From Dehalococcoidia bacterium (lineage in GTDB: Bacteria; Chloroflexota; Dehalococcoidia; DSTF01; JACRBR01), in contig JAJTXQ010000020.1 of assembly GCA_021462855.1 (NCBI GenBank), forward strand, positions 124,001 through 188,000: a DNA stretch of 64,000 bases, in the 5' to 3' direction. Numbering within the stretch: the stretch's first letter is position 1; every line of letters begins with the position of its first letter. This document shows, one piece after another, positions 50,061-58,722 of this stretch. The notes beneath the pieces are model-generated. The model did no database searches and was not told where the DNA came from. It worked only from the letters and a program-made list of their open reading frames with translations. The position numbers and the translations under genes are program-made.

Positions 50061-51258
50061 GGCGCATCTCCATCGCGGCGATCGCATCCTCGTCGCGGCC
50101 GAGCAGATCGTGCAGTATCTCGGCGGTGTGCTGGCCGAGCGCCGGCGCGGCGCTGCGCAGGCGCGCCGGCGTCTCGCTCATGAAGATCGGAAAGCCGATC
50201 GTCTTGACGCGGCCTGCGCCGGGATCGTCGCGCTCCACGATGTAGCGGTTGCGCCGCGCGTGCTCGTCGTTCGCCGGATACGCGTAGTCTTCGATCACGT
50301 CGCCCGAGAGCCCGTGCTCACGGAAGGCGGCGCGCCAGTGGTCGGCGTCCTGCGTGCGGAAGATGTCGTCGAGGACGCCCATCATCTCGAGCCGGTGTTC
50401 TTCGCAGCGTTTCTCGTGTGTGTCGAAGCGCGCGTCGTCGACTTCGAGGCCCGTGACCTGCGCGAACGCCTGCCAGTAGCGCCCGGTGTCCGGCATCGTC
50501 AGCGTCACCCAGCGGCCGTCCTTCGTCGGATACACCGGCCCGCTCATCGGGTTGCCCGCATCGAGGCGTGACAACGGCTGCAGGAAGCGCTCGCCGCCGA
50601 TCGCCAGGTATGCCTGCACGTCGAGGCTCGCCCCGTAGATGTTGCCGCCGAACAACGACACGTCGACGTCCTGTCCCTCGCCGGTGTCTGCGCGATGCTC
50701 CAGCGCCGCGCCGATGCCGTACGCCAGCATTACCGCCGTATACATCGGCCCGACGCCGGCGTACACCGGCGGCTCGCCCGGTTGCCCGAGGATCGGCATC
50801 ATCCCGGTGCGTCCCGCTGCCAGCTCGTCGAGCACGGGCGCATCCGCGTCCGGCCCCTCCGGCCCGAACGCCGAGGCCCGCGCGTAGATGATCCGCGCGT
50901 TCTGCGAGCGCGCCGTCGCCGCATCGCAGCCGATGGCGCGCAGGTCCTCGAGCTGGCGGTCGCTGGCGAACACGTCGGCGCGCTCCAGCAGGCCGCGCAC
51001 GATCGCCGCGCCTTCCGCGGACGTCGCGTCGATGGCGATACTGCGTTTGTTGCGGTTCGCGAGCGCGAATTCGTAATCCCAGCCGGCGCCGTCGCCTCGC
51101 CCCTGGCCGCCGCGCGTCATGCGCTCGTCGCCTGCGCCCGGCAGCAGCTCCAGCCGGATGACGTCGGCGCCGAAGTCGGCGAGCAGGGCGACGCCCAGCG
51201 ACGCCCAGAACGTCGTGGTAGCGTCGATCACCACGAGGTCCTGGAGCGCCCTGCTCAT
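50047..51258 (-). CDS. class III CoA-transferase-like subunit lacking the catalytic Asp
   Basis: A 403-residue CaiB/BaiF-fold protein. The fold signatures are intact (LVVIDATTTFWASLGVALLA, GADVIRLELL, GEGQDVDVSLFGG). The catalytic Asp is replaced by Tyr173 in AGVGPMYTAVML, and no other Asp occurs in the loop. It lies 28 nt downstream of the carboxylase gamma subunit gene and overlaps the Asp-containing paralogue, so it is best seen as the non-catalytic half of a heteromeric CoA-transferase that may act on the carboxylation product. Confidence 0.9.
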   Translation of the reverse strand: MSRALQDLVVIDATTTFWASLGVALLADFGADVIRLELLPGAGDERMTRGGQGRGDGAGWDYEFALANRNKRSIAIDATSAEGAAIVRGLLERADVFASDRQLEDLRAIGCDAATARSQNARIIYARASAFGPEGPDADAPVLDELAAGRTGMMPILGQPGEPPVYAGVGPMYTAVMLAYGIGAALEHRADTGEGQDVDVSLFGGNIYGASLDVQAYLAIGGERFLQPLSRLDAGNPMSGPVYPTKDGRWVTLTMPDTGRYWQAFAQVTGLEVDDARFDTHEKRCEEHRLEMMGVLDDIFRTQDADHWRAAFREHGLSGDVIEDYAYPANDEHARRNRYIVERDDPGAGRVKTIGFPIFMSETPARLRSAAPALGQHTAEILHDLLGRDEDAIAAMEMRHVIA

Positions 51259-51286
51259 ATCACTCTCGCTGCGCCGATCGCCGTTG

Positions 51287-51832
51287 CTACGCCTGCCACC
51301 CTCGTACGGTGTCCAGCGTCTTGTCCGCGAACTCGACCTTGCGATCGAGCGGCTGGCCGAGCCATTCGCTGTAGAACGTGTCGAGATCCGGCAGGAACTC
51401 GAAGTCCGGCGGACAGCCGCGCGGCACCGCCTCGACTTCGAGCTGGTTGCCGCAGCCGGGGCAGTAGTACTCCCGCACCTGCACCCACTCCGCCTCGGGC
51501 ATCTCTGACCCGCGATAGATCTTTCCGAGCTCCTTTTCGCTGTCGCGCACGTGGATGAGCGCCGACAGTTTCCAGTTGACGCGGTAGTCGCCGAACTCCT
51601 GCCCGCACGTGCACTTCACGACGCGCTCACCGCCCGCCCGCTCGACCACGTACAGGTGCGGCGTCAGCGGCAGCAGGATGCGCTCCTCCCACGGCACGCG
51701 GCTCTGGAGGATCTGCACCCACTTCTGGAATCGGGAGCCATCCTTCGGCGACTTCATGATCTCCTGGACGCGTGTCCACGGCAGATCGCCGTCGATCAGG
51801 CGTTCCAGTTCGTTGACGTTGTACTCGGGCAT
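51287..51832 (-). CDS. acetone carboxylase-type gamma subunit
   Basis: A 181-residue protein matching the small zinc-containing subunit of acetone carboxylase (about 170 residues in the family). A Zn site is suggested by CTCGQEFGDYRVNWK and YYCPGCGNQLEVEAVP. The N-terminus YNVNELERLIDGDLPWTRVQ and HLYVVERAGGERVVKCTCG are also family-like. It is encoded 22 nt downstream of the alpha subunit gene, giving the order beta, alpha, gamma. In the complex it is needed for the carboxylation of a ketone enol-phosphate. Confidence 0.87.
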   Translation of the reverse strand: MPEYNVNELERLIDGDLPWTRVQEIMKSPKDGSRFQKWVQILQSRVPWEERILLPLTPHLYVVERAGGERVVKCTCGQEFGDYRVNWKLSALIHVRDSEKELGKIYRGSEMPEAEWVQVREYYCPGCGNQLEVEAVPRGCPPDFEFLPDLDTFYSEWLGQPLDRKVEFADKTLDTVRGWQA

Positions 51833-51853
51833 CGCTTGTTCCTCGTTTCGCCG

Positions 51854-54091
51854 CTAGAACGTGAAGTCGTCGGGCAGCTGCCAGAACGCTCGGATCTCCT
51901 CGCCATACTTCGGCGAGAGGCGCATCGAGCTCCGCCACATCTCGAGCACGGCGGGGTCCATGTCCTCGCGCGCCTCGACCTTCTTGCGCTCCTTGCTCCA
52001 CCACTCGCGGAACGGCACGCCGCGTGACTTGCGCGCCTCGCGCTCCTTCGCGCGCTCGCGCTCCGTCGCCGCCGCGTCGATGTCCCACGCCTGCGCCTTC
52101 TCGTCGTACTTCGCGACGACGCGGTTGATGTTGCGTGCCACCCAGTCGCGTGTCCAGCCGGCGTCCAGGTCGGAGCGCACGAGCTCCGGGTCGCGCTCGA
52201 TCGGGTCGCCGAGCGCCTGCGCGCCCGACACGTGGTGCACGACGAGGTCGTACTCGTGCAGCGCCTCGGGCGTGACGAACGGCGTGATCAGGTCGGTCTC
52301 CCGCACCCTCGCCTCGATGTACTTGTCCATGTTCGGGTTGTCGGGGTCGCCGCGCTCGTGGAGCAGCGGCTTCTGCTCGTCGATCAGTTGCTTCACGTTG
52401 GTGCCGGCGGCGTAGCTGCCGCGTTCCGGCCACTTGGGGTAGGCGCCGTACATCCCGTGGTTGCCCACGAGCTTGCTGCGGATGCCCGCGCAGCCGCACT
52501 GGTACTCCACGCCCGGTGAGTTTTTGATCATCCAGATCGCCGTGTGGCCGAGGCCGCCGCGGAACTTGCCGTAGCCGCCCGAGTCCGGCTCGAGCCCGCG
52601 CCCGAGGTACATCAGCGGGAAGTACAGCTCCGTCACCTCGGCGTTGCCCTGGTCGGCCTGCGGCGTGTAGATGCACCAGGCGCTGTTCTCGCCATCGGCG
52701 ATGGCGCGCGCCGGGCCGCCGTTCGACGCCTGCTCCAGCGTCAGGCCGGCCACGAACATCCCGAACTGGCTGATGCCCGAGAACTCCGCCGTCATCGTGC
52801 AAGCCGCGCCCGCCGCCACCTCTTCCAGGTAACCGCGCGAGAAGTACGACCGCGTGATCGTCTCGTACACCGAGCTCAGCCACATCACTGCCGGCGCCCA
52901 CGCCACGCCGCTCGCGACGTGATAGTCAACGGGGTGCGGGTTCGCCCACGACCCCGGCGGCGGCAACTCGAGGTCGTACGTCGCCACCGTTCCCGAGCTG
53001 AACATGTCGAATCCGACGATGTGCGAGAAGGCGTTGAGCAAGATCGACGCGAGCGCCGTCGGGTTGATGTTCTCGCCGAACGGCACCGTGCCACTCACGC
53101 CGGCGAGGCTCAGCGCCATCCGCGCATCGCGCCCGACCGTCACCTCGAGCGGCAGGTTGAACAGCACGTCGACGTCCTGGTGCGGCAGGATGACGCGCTT
53201 CCCCTTCATCGCCAGGTCCTTGAAGTTGGACTTGCGCAGGCGGCCCGGGATGGTCTGCGTCTTGATCCGCCGCTGCGCGTACCGCCGGCTGTCCTCGACG
53301 TACTCTTTTGTTACCTGCTTGTAGTAGTCGAGACCGTACTTGTCCACGAGCTGGATGATCCGTTCGCGAATCGTGAACGATCCGGCGAGCCGCGCCCGCG
53401 CGTCCGCCATCACCCAGTCGGGCATGCGCGTGCGCGACGTCACGCGCTTTTCATACCAGGGGAACAGCCGGTCGTTCTGCCCGACCTTCTCCATCGTCAC
53501 CGGCATCCCGTCCGAGAAGCAGTCAGGGTTCAGGAAGCCGATCGACCCGGGCAGGATGCAACCGATGTCCTGCACGTGCGTCACTGAGCCAATCCAGCCG
53601 ATCAGCTCGTCCTTGTAGAAGATCGGGACGGCGGTGTCGAAGTCCATCGGGTGGATGCCGCCGTAGTGCGGGTCGTTGTTCTCGAAGATGTCGCCCGGGT
53701 TGAACCCCGGGTCGTTCTCGTATCCCTGCTCGATGAGCGTGCGGATGAACGCCGCGAGCATGCCCGTGTGGCCCGTGATCCCGCGCGACGTGCAGATGCA
53801 TTCGCCCGTCGGCAGGTGCAGCGTCCACATCGCGTCGCCGCCTTCGACGGCGATCGGCGACGCCGCCACCTGGCAGCCGACCGCCCAGCCCGTGTTGCAG
53901 ATGTTGAGCAGGATGTGCCAGACCGCCTCGTAGGTGCCCGGGTCCGTCTCCTTGCGTTCGAGTTTGTCGAGCCCGAAGAGATGCCCGGTCTGCTGGAACA
54001 GCCGGTCGTTCTCCGCGACGCGGGTCTGCAGGTTGCCCGCTCCGGCGGAGGCGCCGTTCGTGCCGGTTCCCGGCGTCAGTACGCTTGTCAT
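51854..54091 (-). CDS. acetone carboxylase-type alpha subunit (hydantoinase B/oxoprolinase family)
   Basis: A 745-residue HyuB-family protein, near the length of acetone carboxylase alpha subunits. Family segments are NICNTGWAVGCQVAASPIAV, FENNDPHYGGIHPMDFDTAV, VTHVQDIGCILPGSIGF, and GGYGKFRGGLGHTAIWMIKN. In acetone carboxylase this subunit binds Mn and performs the carboxylation using the phosphorylated ketone and carboxyphosphate. It starts 2 nt after the beta subunit gene, with which it must assemble. Simple hydantoinases or oxoprolinases lack the gamma protein encoded next, which favours a ketone carboxylase. Confidence 0.9.
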   Translation of the reverse strand: MTSVLTPGTGTNGASAGAGNLQTRVAENDRLFQQTGHLFGLDKLERKETDPGTYEAVWHILLNICNTGWAVGCQVAASPIAVEGGDAMWTLHLPTGECICTSRGITGHTGMLAAFIRTLIEQGYENDPGFNPGDIFENNDPHYGGIHPMDFDTAVPIFYKDELIGWIGSVTHVQDIGCILPGSIGFLNPDCFSDGMPVTMEKVGQNDRLFPWYEKRVTSRTRMPDWVMADARARLAGSFTIRERIIQLVDKYGLDYYKQVTKEYVEDSRRYAQRRIKTQTIPGRLRKSNFKDLAMKGKRVILPHQDVDVLFNLPLEVTVGRDARMALSLAGVSGTVPFGENINPTALASILLNAFSHIVGFDMFSSGTVATYDLELPPPGSWANPHPVDYHVASGVAWAPAVMWLSSVYETITRSYFSRGYLEEVAAGAACTMTAEFSGISQFGMFVAGLTLEQASNGGPARAIADGENSAWCIYTPQADQGNAEVTELYFPLMYLGRGLEPDSGGYGKFRGGLGHTAIWMIKNSPGVEYQCGCAGIRSKLVGNHGMYGAYPKWPERGSYAAGTNVKQLIDEQKPLLHERGDPDNPNMDKYIEARVRETDLITPFVTPEALHEYDLVVHHVSGAQALGDPIERDPELVRSDLDAGWTRDWVARNINRVVAKYDEKAQAWDIDAAATERERAKEREARKSRGVPFREWWSKERKKVEAREDMDPAVLEMWRSSMRLSPKYGEEIRAFWQLPDDFTF

Positions 54092-54093
54092 GG

Positions 54094-56238
54094 TTACTTC
54101 GACCTCCGATCGAGCCAGATCGTCTCCGTCTCATCGAACCGTGCCCGCCAGTTCTCCGGCACGAACAGCGTCGTGCTCGGCGCCTCGATCACCGCGAGGC
54201 CGTTGACCTCGTTCCCCGGACGCAATTCGCTCATCTCAAACAACTGGGCGTCGACCCAGCGGCCGTGCTGGTACAGGGGCCGCGTGCCCTTCGACGCGCT
54301 CTTGCGCGGGTCCTTGCCTTCGAGGTCGGACTTCCGGATCTGCGGCTTGAGCGTGCTGACCTGCGCGATCACCGCGACCTCCGTGATGAGGAAACTCGGG
54401 TACGGTGGCTTCGCGATCAGCGTGTACATCTGCTCGAAGTCCGCTTCGAACTTCGCCATCAACTTGTCGACGTCCGCCACGGACGTCAGCTGCGGCGTCG
54501 GCGATTCGACTTCGATGTCGTACAGCTGGCCGTAGTACCGTACGTACGCGGCCGGGCGCAGCGTGATCTGCTCACGGTTGAACCCTTCCTTCAGCAGCTC
54601 TTCGGTCAGTTCGGCGCTCAGCTCCTGCCACGCGCTGCTGATCATGCCGGCGGCCTGCATCTTCGCCGCGTCGTCGGCGCCGTACGCAACCATCGCCGAG
54701 ATGCTGCGGTGGCGCCGGTGCGCGTAGTCCATGCACGCGCCGCCCCACGCCGAGAACGCCGCGGCGTACGGCACGGTTGCGACGCCCTTCCACGGGTCGT
54801 CGGCCGCGTAGCCGCAGAGGTGCATCGGCCCCGCGCCGCCGTAGCCCAGCAGCACGTAGTCGCGGATGTCGAAGCCGAGCATCAGGCTGCGCACCAGGTG
54901 CTCGCGCATCACCACGTTGATCAGGTTCATGCACTGCTCGGCCGCCGTGTACACGTCGAGGCCGAGCGGCCGCGCGATCTGCTCCTCGAAGTTCGCTATC
55001 GACTTGTCCTTGTTCACCTTCACGCGGCCACCGAGGTAGTAGTCCGGGTTGATGATGCCGAGGATCAGGTCGCAGTCGCCGATCGTGGGGATCTCGTTGC
55101 CGCTCTCCTGGAACACCGGTCCGGGCGTGCCGCCGGCGCTGTCGGGCCCCAGCTTCAGCCGCTGCGTGTCCGGGTCGAGCCGGATGTACGTGCCGGTGCC
55201 CGCGCCGATCGACTGGATGTCGAGCATCGGCACGTTCACCCACATCTGCATGAATGGTGGCTCGCGGTTGATCGGCAGGATGCCCGCCGAGATGGCGCCC
55301 GCGTCGAAGCTCGTGCCGCCCATGTCCGAGCAGACGATGTTCTTCTCGCCGATCAGGTTTCCCAGGTACGACGCGCCCATGATGCCGCCGACCGGGCCCG
55401 ACATCATCGTCTCGAACAACCGCGGGTAGCGGATGTTCGTGACGCCGCCATAGCAGAGCACCGTCTTCAGCGACTTGTCGTAGCCCGTCGCGGCGAGCTT
55501 CTCCTCGACGCCGTGGAGCTGCTTGCGCGCCGGCTCGGCGGCGTACGCCTGGATCACCGTCGCATTCGCGCGCGACACCTCGCGCTGCACCGGTGCGACA
55601 TCGACCGAAAGCAGCAGCGGCACCTCGCGCCCCATCTCCTTCATCACTTCGCGCGCGATCTCGCCGGCGCGGCGCTCGTGCATCGGGTTCGCGAACGAGT
55701 ACAGGAAGACGATGACGATCGACTCGACGCCGTTCTCCAGCAGCTCGCGGACGGCGTTGCGCACCTCGTGCTCGTAAAGCGGGATCACCACCTGCCCGAA
55801 CAGGTCGATGCGTTCGGTCACGCCGCGGCAGTCGCGCCGCTGGACGAGCGGCTGGCGGTGCTTGCGGTACTGCATGTGCACGATCTCAGACCAGTCGCAG
55901 CCGATGAACGTCTGCGACCCGCGCCCCTGGATCACCATGTCCTCGAACCCGCGGTTGGTGATGAACCCCGTGCGCACCCCCGACATGTTGATGAGCGCGT
56001 TCAGCATCGACGTGCCGGTGTAGATCGCCGTCTCCGTTTGCTGGCAGACTTCGCGCCCGTTCGCGTCCAGCGTCTTGTCCCAGTACGTCAGCGCCTCGCT
56101 GAACGACTCCATGTACCCGACGCTCTCGTCATGCGGCGTCGTCGGCGCCTTGCCGATGACGAACTTCCCTTCATCATCGACGATGATCACGTCGGTCATC
56201 GTGCCGCCCGCGTCGCAGGCGAGTAGGTAACGGCTCAT
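54094..56238 (-). CDS. acetone carboxylase-type beta subunit (hydantoinase A/oxoprolinase family)
   Basis: A 714-residue HyuA-family protein, matching acetone carboxylase beta (about 717). The ASKHA-type ATP-binding start is LLACDAGGTMTDVIIVDDEG. CSDMGGTSFDAGAISAGILP carries the phosphate motif and LLGYGGAGPMHLCGYAADDP the adenosine region. In acetone carboxylase it phosphorylates the ketone and bicarbonate with ATP. I chose the ATG at 56236-56238 because it follows AAGGAAGAG and starts the ATPase domain. A 217-bp gap without genes separates it from the upstream SnoaL gene, so the carboxylase genes may have their own promoter. Confidence 0.9.
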   Translation of the reverse strand: MSRYLLACDAGGTMTDVIIVDDEGKFVIGKAPTTPHDESVGYMESFSEALTYWDKTLDANGREVCQQTETAIYTGTSMLNALINMSGVRTGFITNRGFEDMVIQGRGSQTFIGCDWSEIVHMQYRKHRQPLVQRRDCRGVTERIDLFGQVVIPLYEHEVRNAVRELLENGVESIVIVFLYSFANPMHERRAGEIAREVMKEMGREVPLLLSVDVAPVQREVSRANATVIQAYAAEPARKQLHGVEEKLAATGYDKSLKTVLCYGGVTNIRYPRLFETMMSGPVGGIMGASYLGNLIGEKNIVCSDMGGTSFDAGAISAGILPINREPPFMQMWVNVPMLDIQSIGAGTGTYIRLDPDTQRLKLGPDSAGGTPGPVFQESGNEIPTIGDCDLILGIINPDYYLGGRVKVNKDKSIANFEEQIARPLGLDVYTAAEQCMNLINVVMREHLVRSLMLGFDIRDYVLLGYGGAGPMHLCGYAADDPWKGVATVPYAAAFSAWGGACMDYAHRRHRSISAMVAYGADDAAKMQAAGMISSAWQELSAELTEELLKEGFNREQITLRPAAYVRYYGQLYDIEVESPTPQLTSVADVDKLMAKFEADFEQMYTLIAKPPYPSFLITEVAVIAQVSTLKPQIRKSDLEGKDPRKSASKGTRPLYQHGRWVDAQLFEMSELRPGNEVNGLAVIEAPSTTLFVPENWRARFDETETIWLDRRSK

Positions 56239-56418
56239 CGCGAACTCTTCCTTCGCTACTTCGTACAGGGGTGCGTCAGGTCGCGGGCGACAGCGAACCA
56301 TCCGCATCGGCTCGCGTCACCGGGACGCGCGGATGCGGAACGGGAACCAGCTTCGGCCGTTGGCATACGATACGTCCGGCCCCCGCCGCCTACTGTCCGG
56401 CGAGTTGGGACATTTGCG

Positions 56419-56435
56419 GTAGGGTCACGCCCTAC
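56419..56435. repeat. short inverted repeat upstream of the carboxylase genes
   Basis: Arms GTAGGG (56419-56424) and CCCTAC (56430-56435) pair around TCACG. It lies in the gap between the SnoaL gene and the carboxylase operon and could be a weak terminator for the former or an operator for the latter. Nothing else stands out in 56239-56456. Confidence 0.35.
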
Positions 56436-56456
56436 GATTCCCGGGCCGGTCCGCGG

Positions 56457-56879
56457 TCACCCGTCGGCGTTGGTCAACTCGTGCATCTTCAGCACGCGCG
56501 AGCGAAACTTCCAGCCGTCTGGCGTGCGCACGTAACGATCGGCGTACGAGCCGAACCCGGACATCCGCGTGCCACCCATCACCGCGCGCAGTTCGAGGTC
56601 GCACCATCCGCGAGCCTCGTCGCCGCCAAGCTCGACCACGTGGTTGTGCACCGTCGGGAAGAAGTCGTCGGCCGCGAACGTACGCTCGTATGTCGCGCGG
56701 ATCGCGTCACGGCCGCGCATCACTTCTCCCGTGCCCGCATCCATCTCGCCGTCCGCGGCGAACAGCGCGGCGACGGCAGTCACGTCTTTCCGCCACACGC
56801 CGTGCGCGTACCGGATCGCCAGCTCGCGGATCTCGTCCCGGTCGAGCATCGCCCGCAGGCGCCGTTCATCGTCCGTCAT
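56457..56879 (-). CDS. SnoaL-like/NTF2-fold protein
   Basis: A 140-residue single-domain NTF2-like protein. The start helix RAMLDRDEIRELAIRYAHGV, the ALFAADGEMD strand and GRDAIRATYE follow the SnoaL_4 pattern, which includes ring hydroxylase small-subunit-like proteins, dehydratases and isomerases. Its ATG overlaps the upstream SDR stop (ATGA), so the two are co-translated. No catalytic assignment is possible; a role in ring or side-chain isomerisation would fit the neighbours. Confidence 0.83.
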   Translation of the reverse strand: MTDDERRLRAMLDRDEIRELAIRYAHGVWRKDVTAVAALFAADGEMDAGTGEVMRGRDAIRATYERTFAADDFFPTVHNHVVELGGDEARGWCDLELRAVMGGTRMSGFGSYADRYVRTPDGWKFRSRVLKMHELTNADG

Positions 56880-57625
56880 CGTCCCGCCTCGCTGCTCGCG
56901 ATGATCCGCCCGCTGAACGAAGCGTCGCGCGTCGCGAGCCACAGCGCCGCCTCCGCGATCGCCTCGGGCGTCGCCCAGCCGGTGTAATCGCCACCCGGGT
57001 TCAGCGCCCGGGCGCCCTCCGTCGCCACCGCGCTGTCGATGCGAAGCGCATTCACGGTCACACCGCTTCCGGCGACCTCCGCCGCCAGCCCGCACGTCAG
57101 CGCCTCCACCGCCGCCTTCGATGCGGCGTACGAGGCGATATCCGGCAGTGCCATCGTCACCGCGCCCGACGATACGTTGACGATACGTCCATACCCGCGC
57201 CCGACCATCCCCGGCAGGAACGCGCGGATGCACCGCGCCGCGCCGCCGAGATTCACGTCCAGCACGCGTTCCCACTTCTCCAACGGCGTCGCGATGAACG
57301 GCGCGCGGAACATGTACGCGGCGTTGTTCACGAGCACGTCGACGCGGCCGAACACATGGTCCGCCTCACGCACGAGGTCCGCGACGGAAGCGTCATCGCC
57401 GACGTCGGCGCGCACCGCGAGCGCGCGGCTCCCGAGCGCCCGTACTTCCGCGGCGACGCCGTCGACCGTGCCCGCGAGCTTCGAGGGCGCCGCGTCCGTC
57501 GACCGCGCCGCGACGATGATGTCCGCGCCCGCGCGCGCATACGCCAGGCAGATCGCCCGGCCGATACCGCGGCTCCCGCCGGTGACGAGCGCGACGCGTC
57601 CGGCGAGGGGTCCATCGACCGTCAC
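56876..57625 (-). CDS. short-chain dehydrogenase/reductase
   Basis: A 249-residue classical SDR with TGGSRGIG (about 15-22), Arg in VAARSTDAA after strand 2 (suggesting NADPH), LVNNAAYMF, and catalytic Ser-Tyr-Lys in NVSSGAV and YAASKAA. FabG-like in layout. It overlaps the upstream flavin-oxidoreductase gene by 4 bp and the downstream SnoaL gene by 4 bp, so the three are tightly coupled. Confidence 0.92.
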   Translation of the reverse strand: MTVDGPLAGRVALVTGGSRGIGRAICLAYARAGADIIVAARSTDAAPSKLAGTVDGVAAEVRALGSRALAVRADVGDDASVADLVREADHVFGRVDVLVNNAAYMFRAPFIATPLEKWERVLDVNLGGAARCIRAFLPGMVGRGYGRIVNVSSGAVTMALPDIASYAASKAAVEALTCGLAAEVAGSGVTVNALRIDSAVATEGARALNPGGDYTGWATPEAIAEAALWLATRDASFSGRIIASSEAGR

Positions 57626-58671
57626 GCGCGCTTGAGCTGCGCCAGCACCGCGCCGAAGTCACGGAACATCTGACGCTGGCGTGCCTGCAGCTCCTGGTAC
57701 GGCGGCCCAAACACCAGGTTCACCGTCGTCGCGATGCCGTCGTATCGCTCGCGGACGCGCGCGGGGAGTTCGTCCCATGTCCCGACGATCGCCAGCTTGT
57801 CGAGCATCTCGTCGGAGATCATGCCGCCCATCTCGCTCCAGCGTCCCTGCGTCGACATCTGGTACAGCTGTTCGCCTGTCTCGCCCCAGCCGTGATGATC
57901 GAGCACGCGGAAGTACGCGCGCGTCGCCGCGTAGTACGAGAGGTGTTGCCGGATCAGCTTCTTCGCCGCCTCCAGATCTTCCTCCGTCCGGCCGGTGATC
58001 GCGAACGGGTTCGCGACGATGTTGATGTCGGCGATGTCCCGCCCGCTCTTCGCCGCGCCCGCCGCGATCGCAGGCCGGACCACCTCGGCGATGTAGCTCG
58101 CCGTGTTCAGCGGGTGCAGCCGCACGCCGTCGGCCAGCTCGCCGACGAGACGGCAGTTGTACTCGTTCACCGCCGCCAGGTAGATCGGCACGTGCGGGTG
58201 CTCGTTCGGGCCGGGGTTGAAGAACGGCGTGATCAGCGAGAACTGGTAGTGCTTCCCCTGGAAGTACGTCGGCTGCTCCGAGTTCTGAAACGTCTTGAAG
58301 ATCGCCTGCAGGCACAGGATGTACTCGCGCAGCCGCGGGCCCGGCGGCGACGGCCACGGCGTCGAGTAGCGGCGTTCGTTATGTCCTCGGACCTGCGTGC
58401 CCAGCCCCAGCTGGAAGCGCCCGCCCGAGAACCGCTGCAGGTCCCACGCCAGTTGCGCCGTCACGAACGGGCTGCGCGGGAACGCCACTGCGATCCCCGT
58501 CCCGATCGTCGCGCGCCTGGTGTGCTCCGCGAGGATGACCGCGGGCAAGAACGGATCGTGACCCGCCTCCGGCACGAGGATCGTGTCGTATCCCAGCGCG
58601 TCGAGCTCCCGCCCGTGCGCGATCAGATCATCGATGCTCGATGGCGCGGTGATCGTAGCCTCTACCTTCAT
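57622..58671 (-). CDS. LLM-class F420-dependent oxidoreductase
   Basis: A 349-residue luciferase-like enzyme of the F420-dependent subgroup that begins MKVEATITAPSSIDDLIAHG. Further features are YDTILVPEAGHDPFLPAVIL, IGTGIAVAFPRSPFVTAQLA and SGGRFQLGLGTQVRGHNERR. The subgroup is expanded in mycobacteria and Chloroflexota. The gene overlaps the downstream SDR gene by 4 bp. The substrate is unknown, but the operon context suggests a cyclic ketone or alcohol. Confidence 0.88.
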   Translation of the reverse strand: MKVEATITAPSSIDDLIAHGRELDALGYDTILVPEAGHDPFLPAVILAEHTRRATIGTGIAVAFPRSPFVTAQLAWDLQRFSGGRFQLGLGTQVRGHNERRYSTPWPSPPGPRLREYILCLQAIFKTFQNSEQPTYFQGKHYQFSLITPFFNPGPNEHPHVPIYLAAVNEYNCRLVGELADGVRLHPLNTASYIAEVVRPAIAAGAAKSGRDIADINIVANPFAITGRTEEDLEAAKKLIRQHLSYYAATRAYFRVLDHHGWGETGEQLYQMSTQGRWSEMGGMISDEMLDKLAIVGTWDELPARVRERYDGIATTVNLVFGPPYQELQARQRQMFRDFGAVLAQLKRA

Positions 58672-58722
58672 CCGTCCTCGCGTCCTGCCGGCCCGGCGTG
58701 CCGGCGATCCGCCGTGCGCGAC

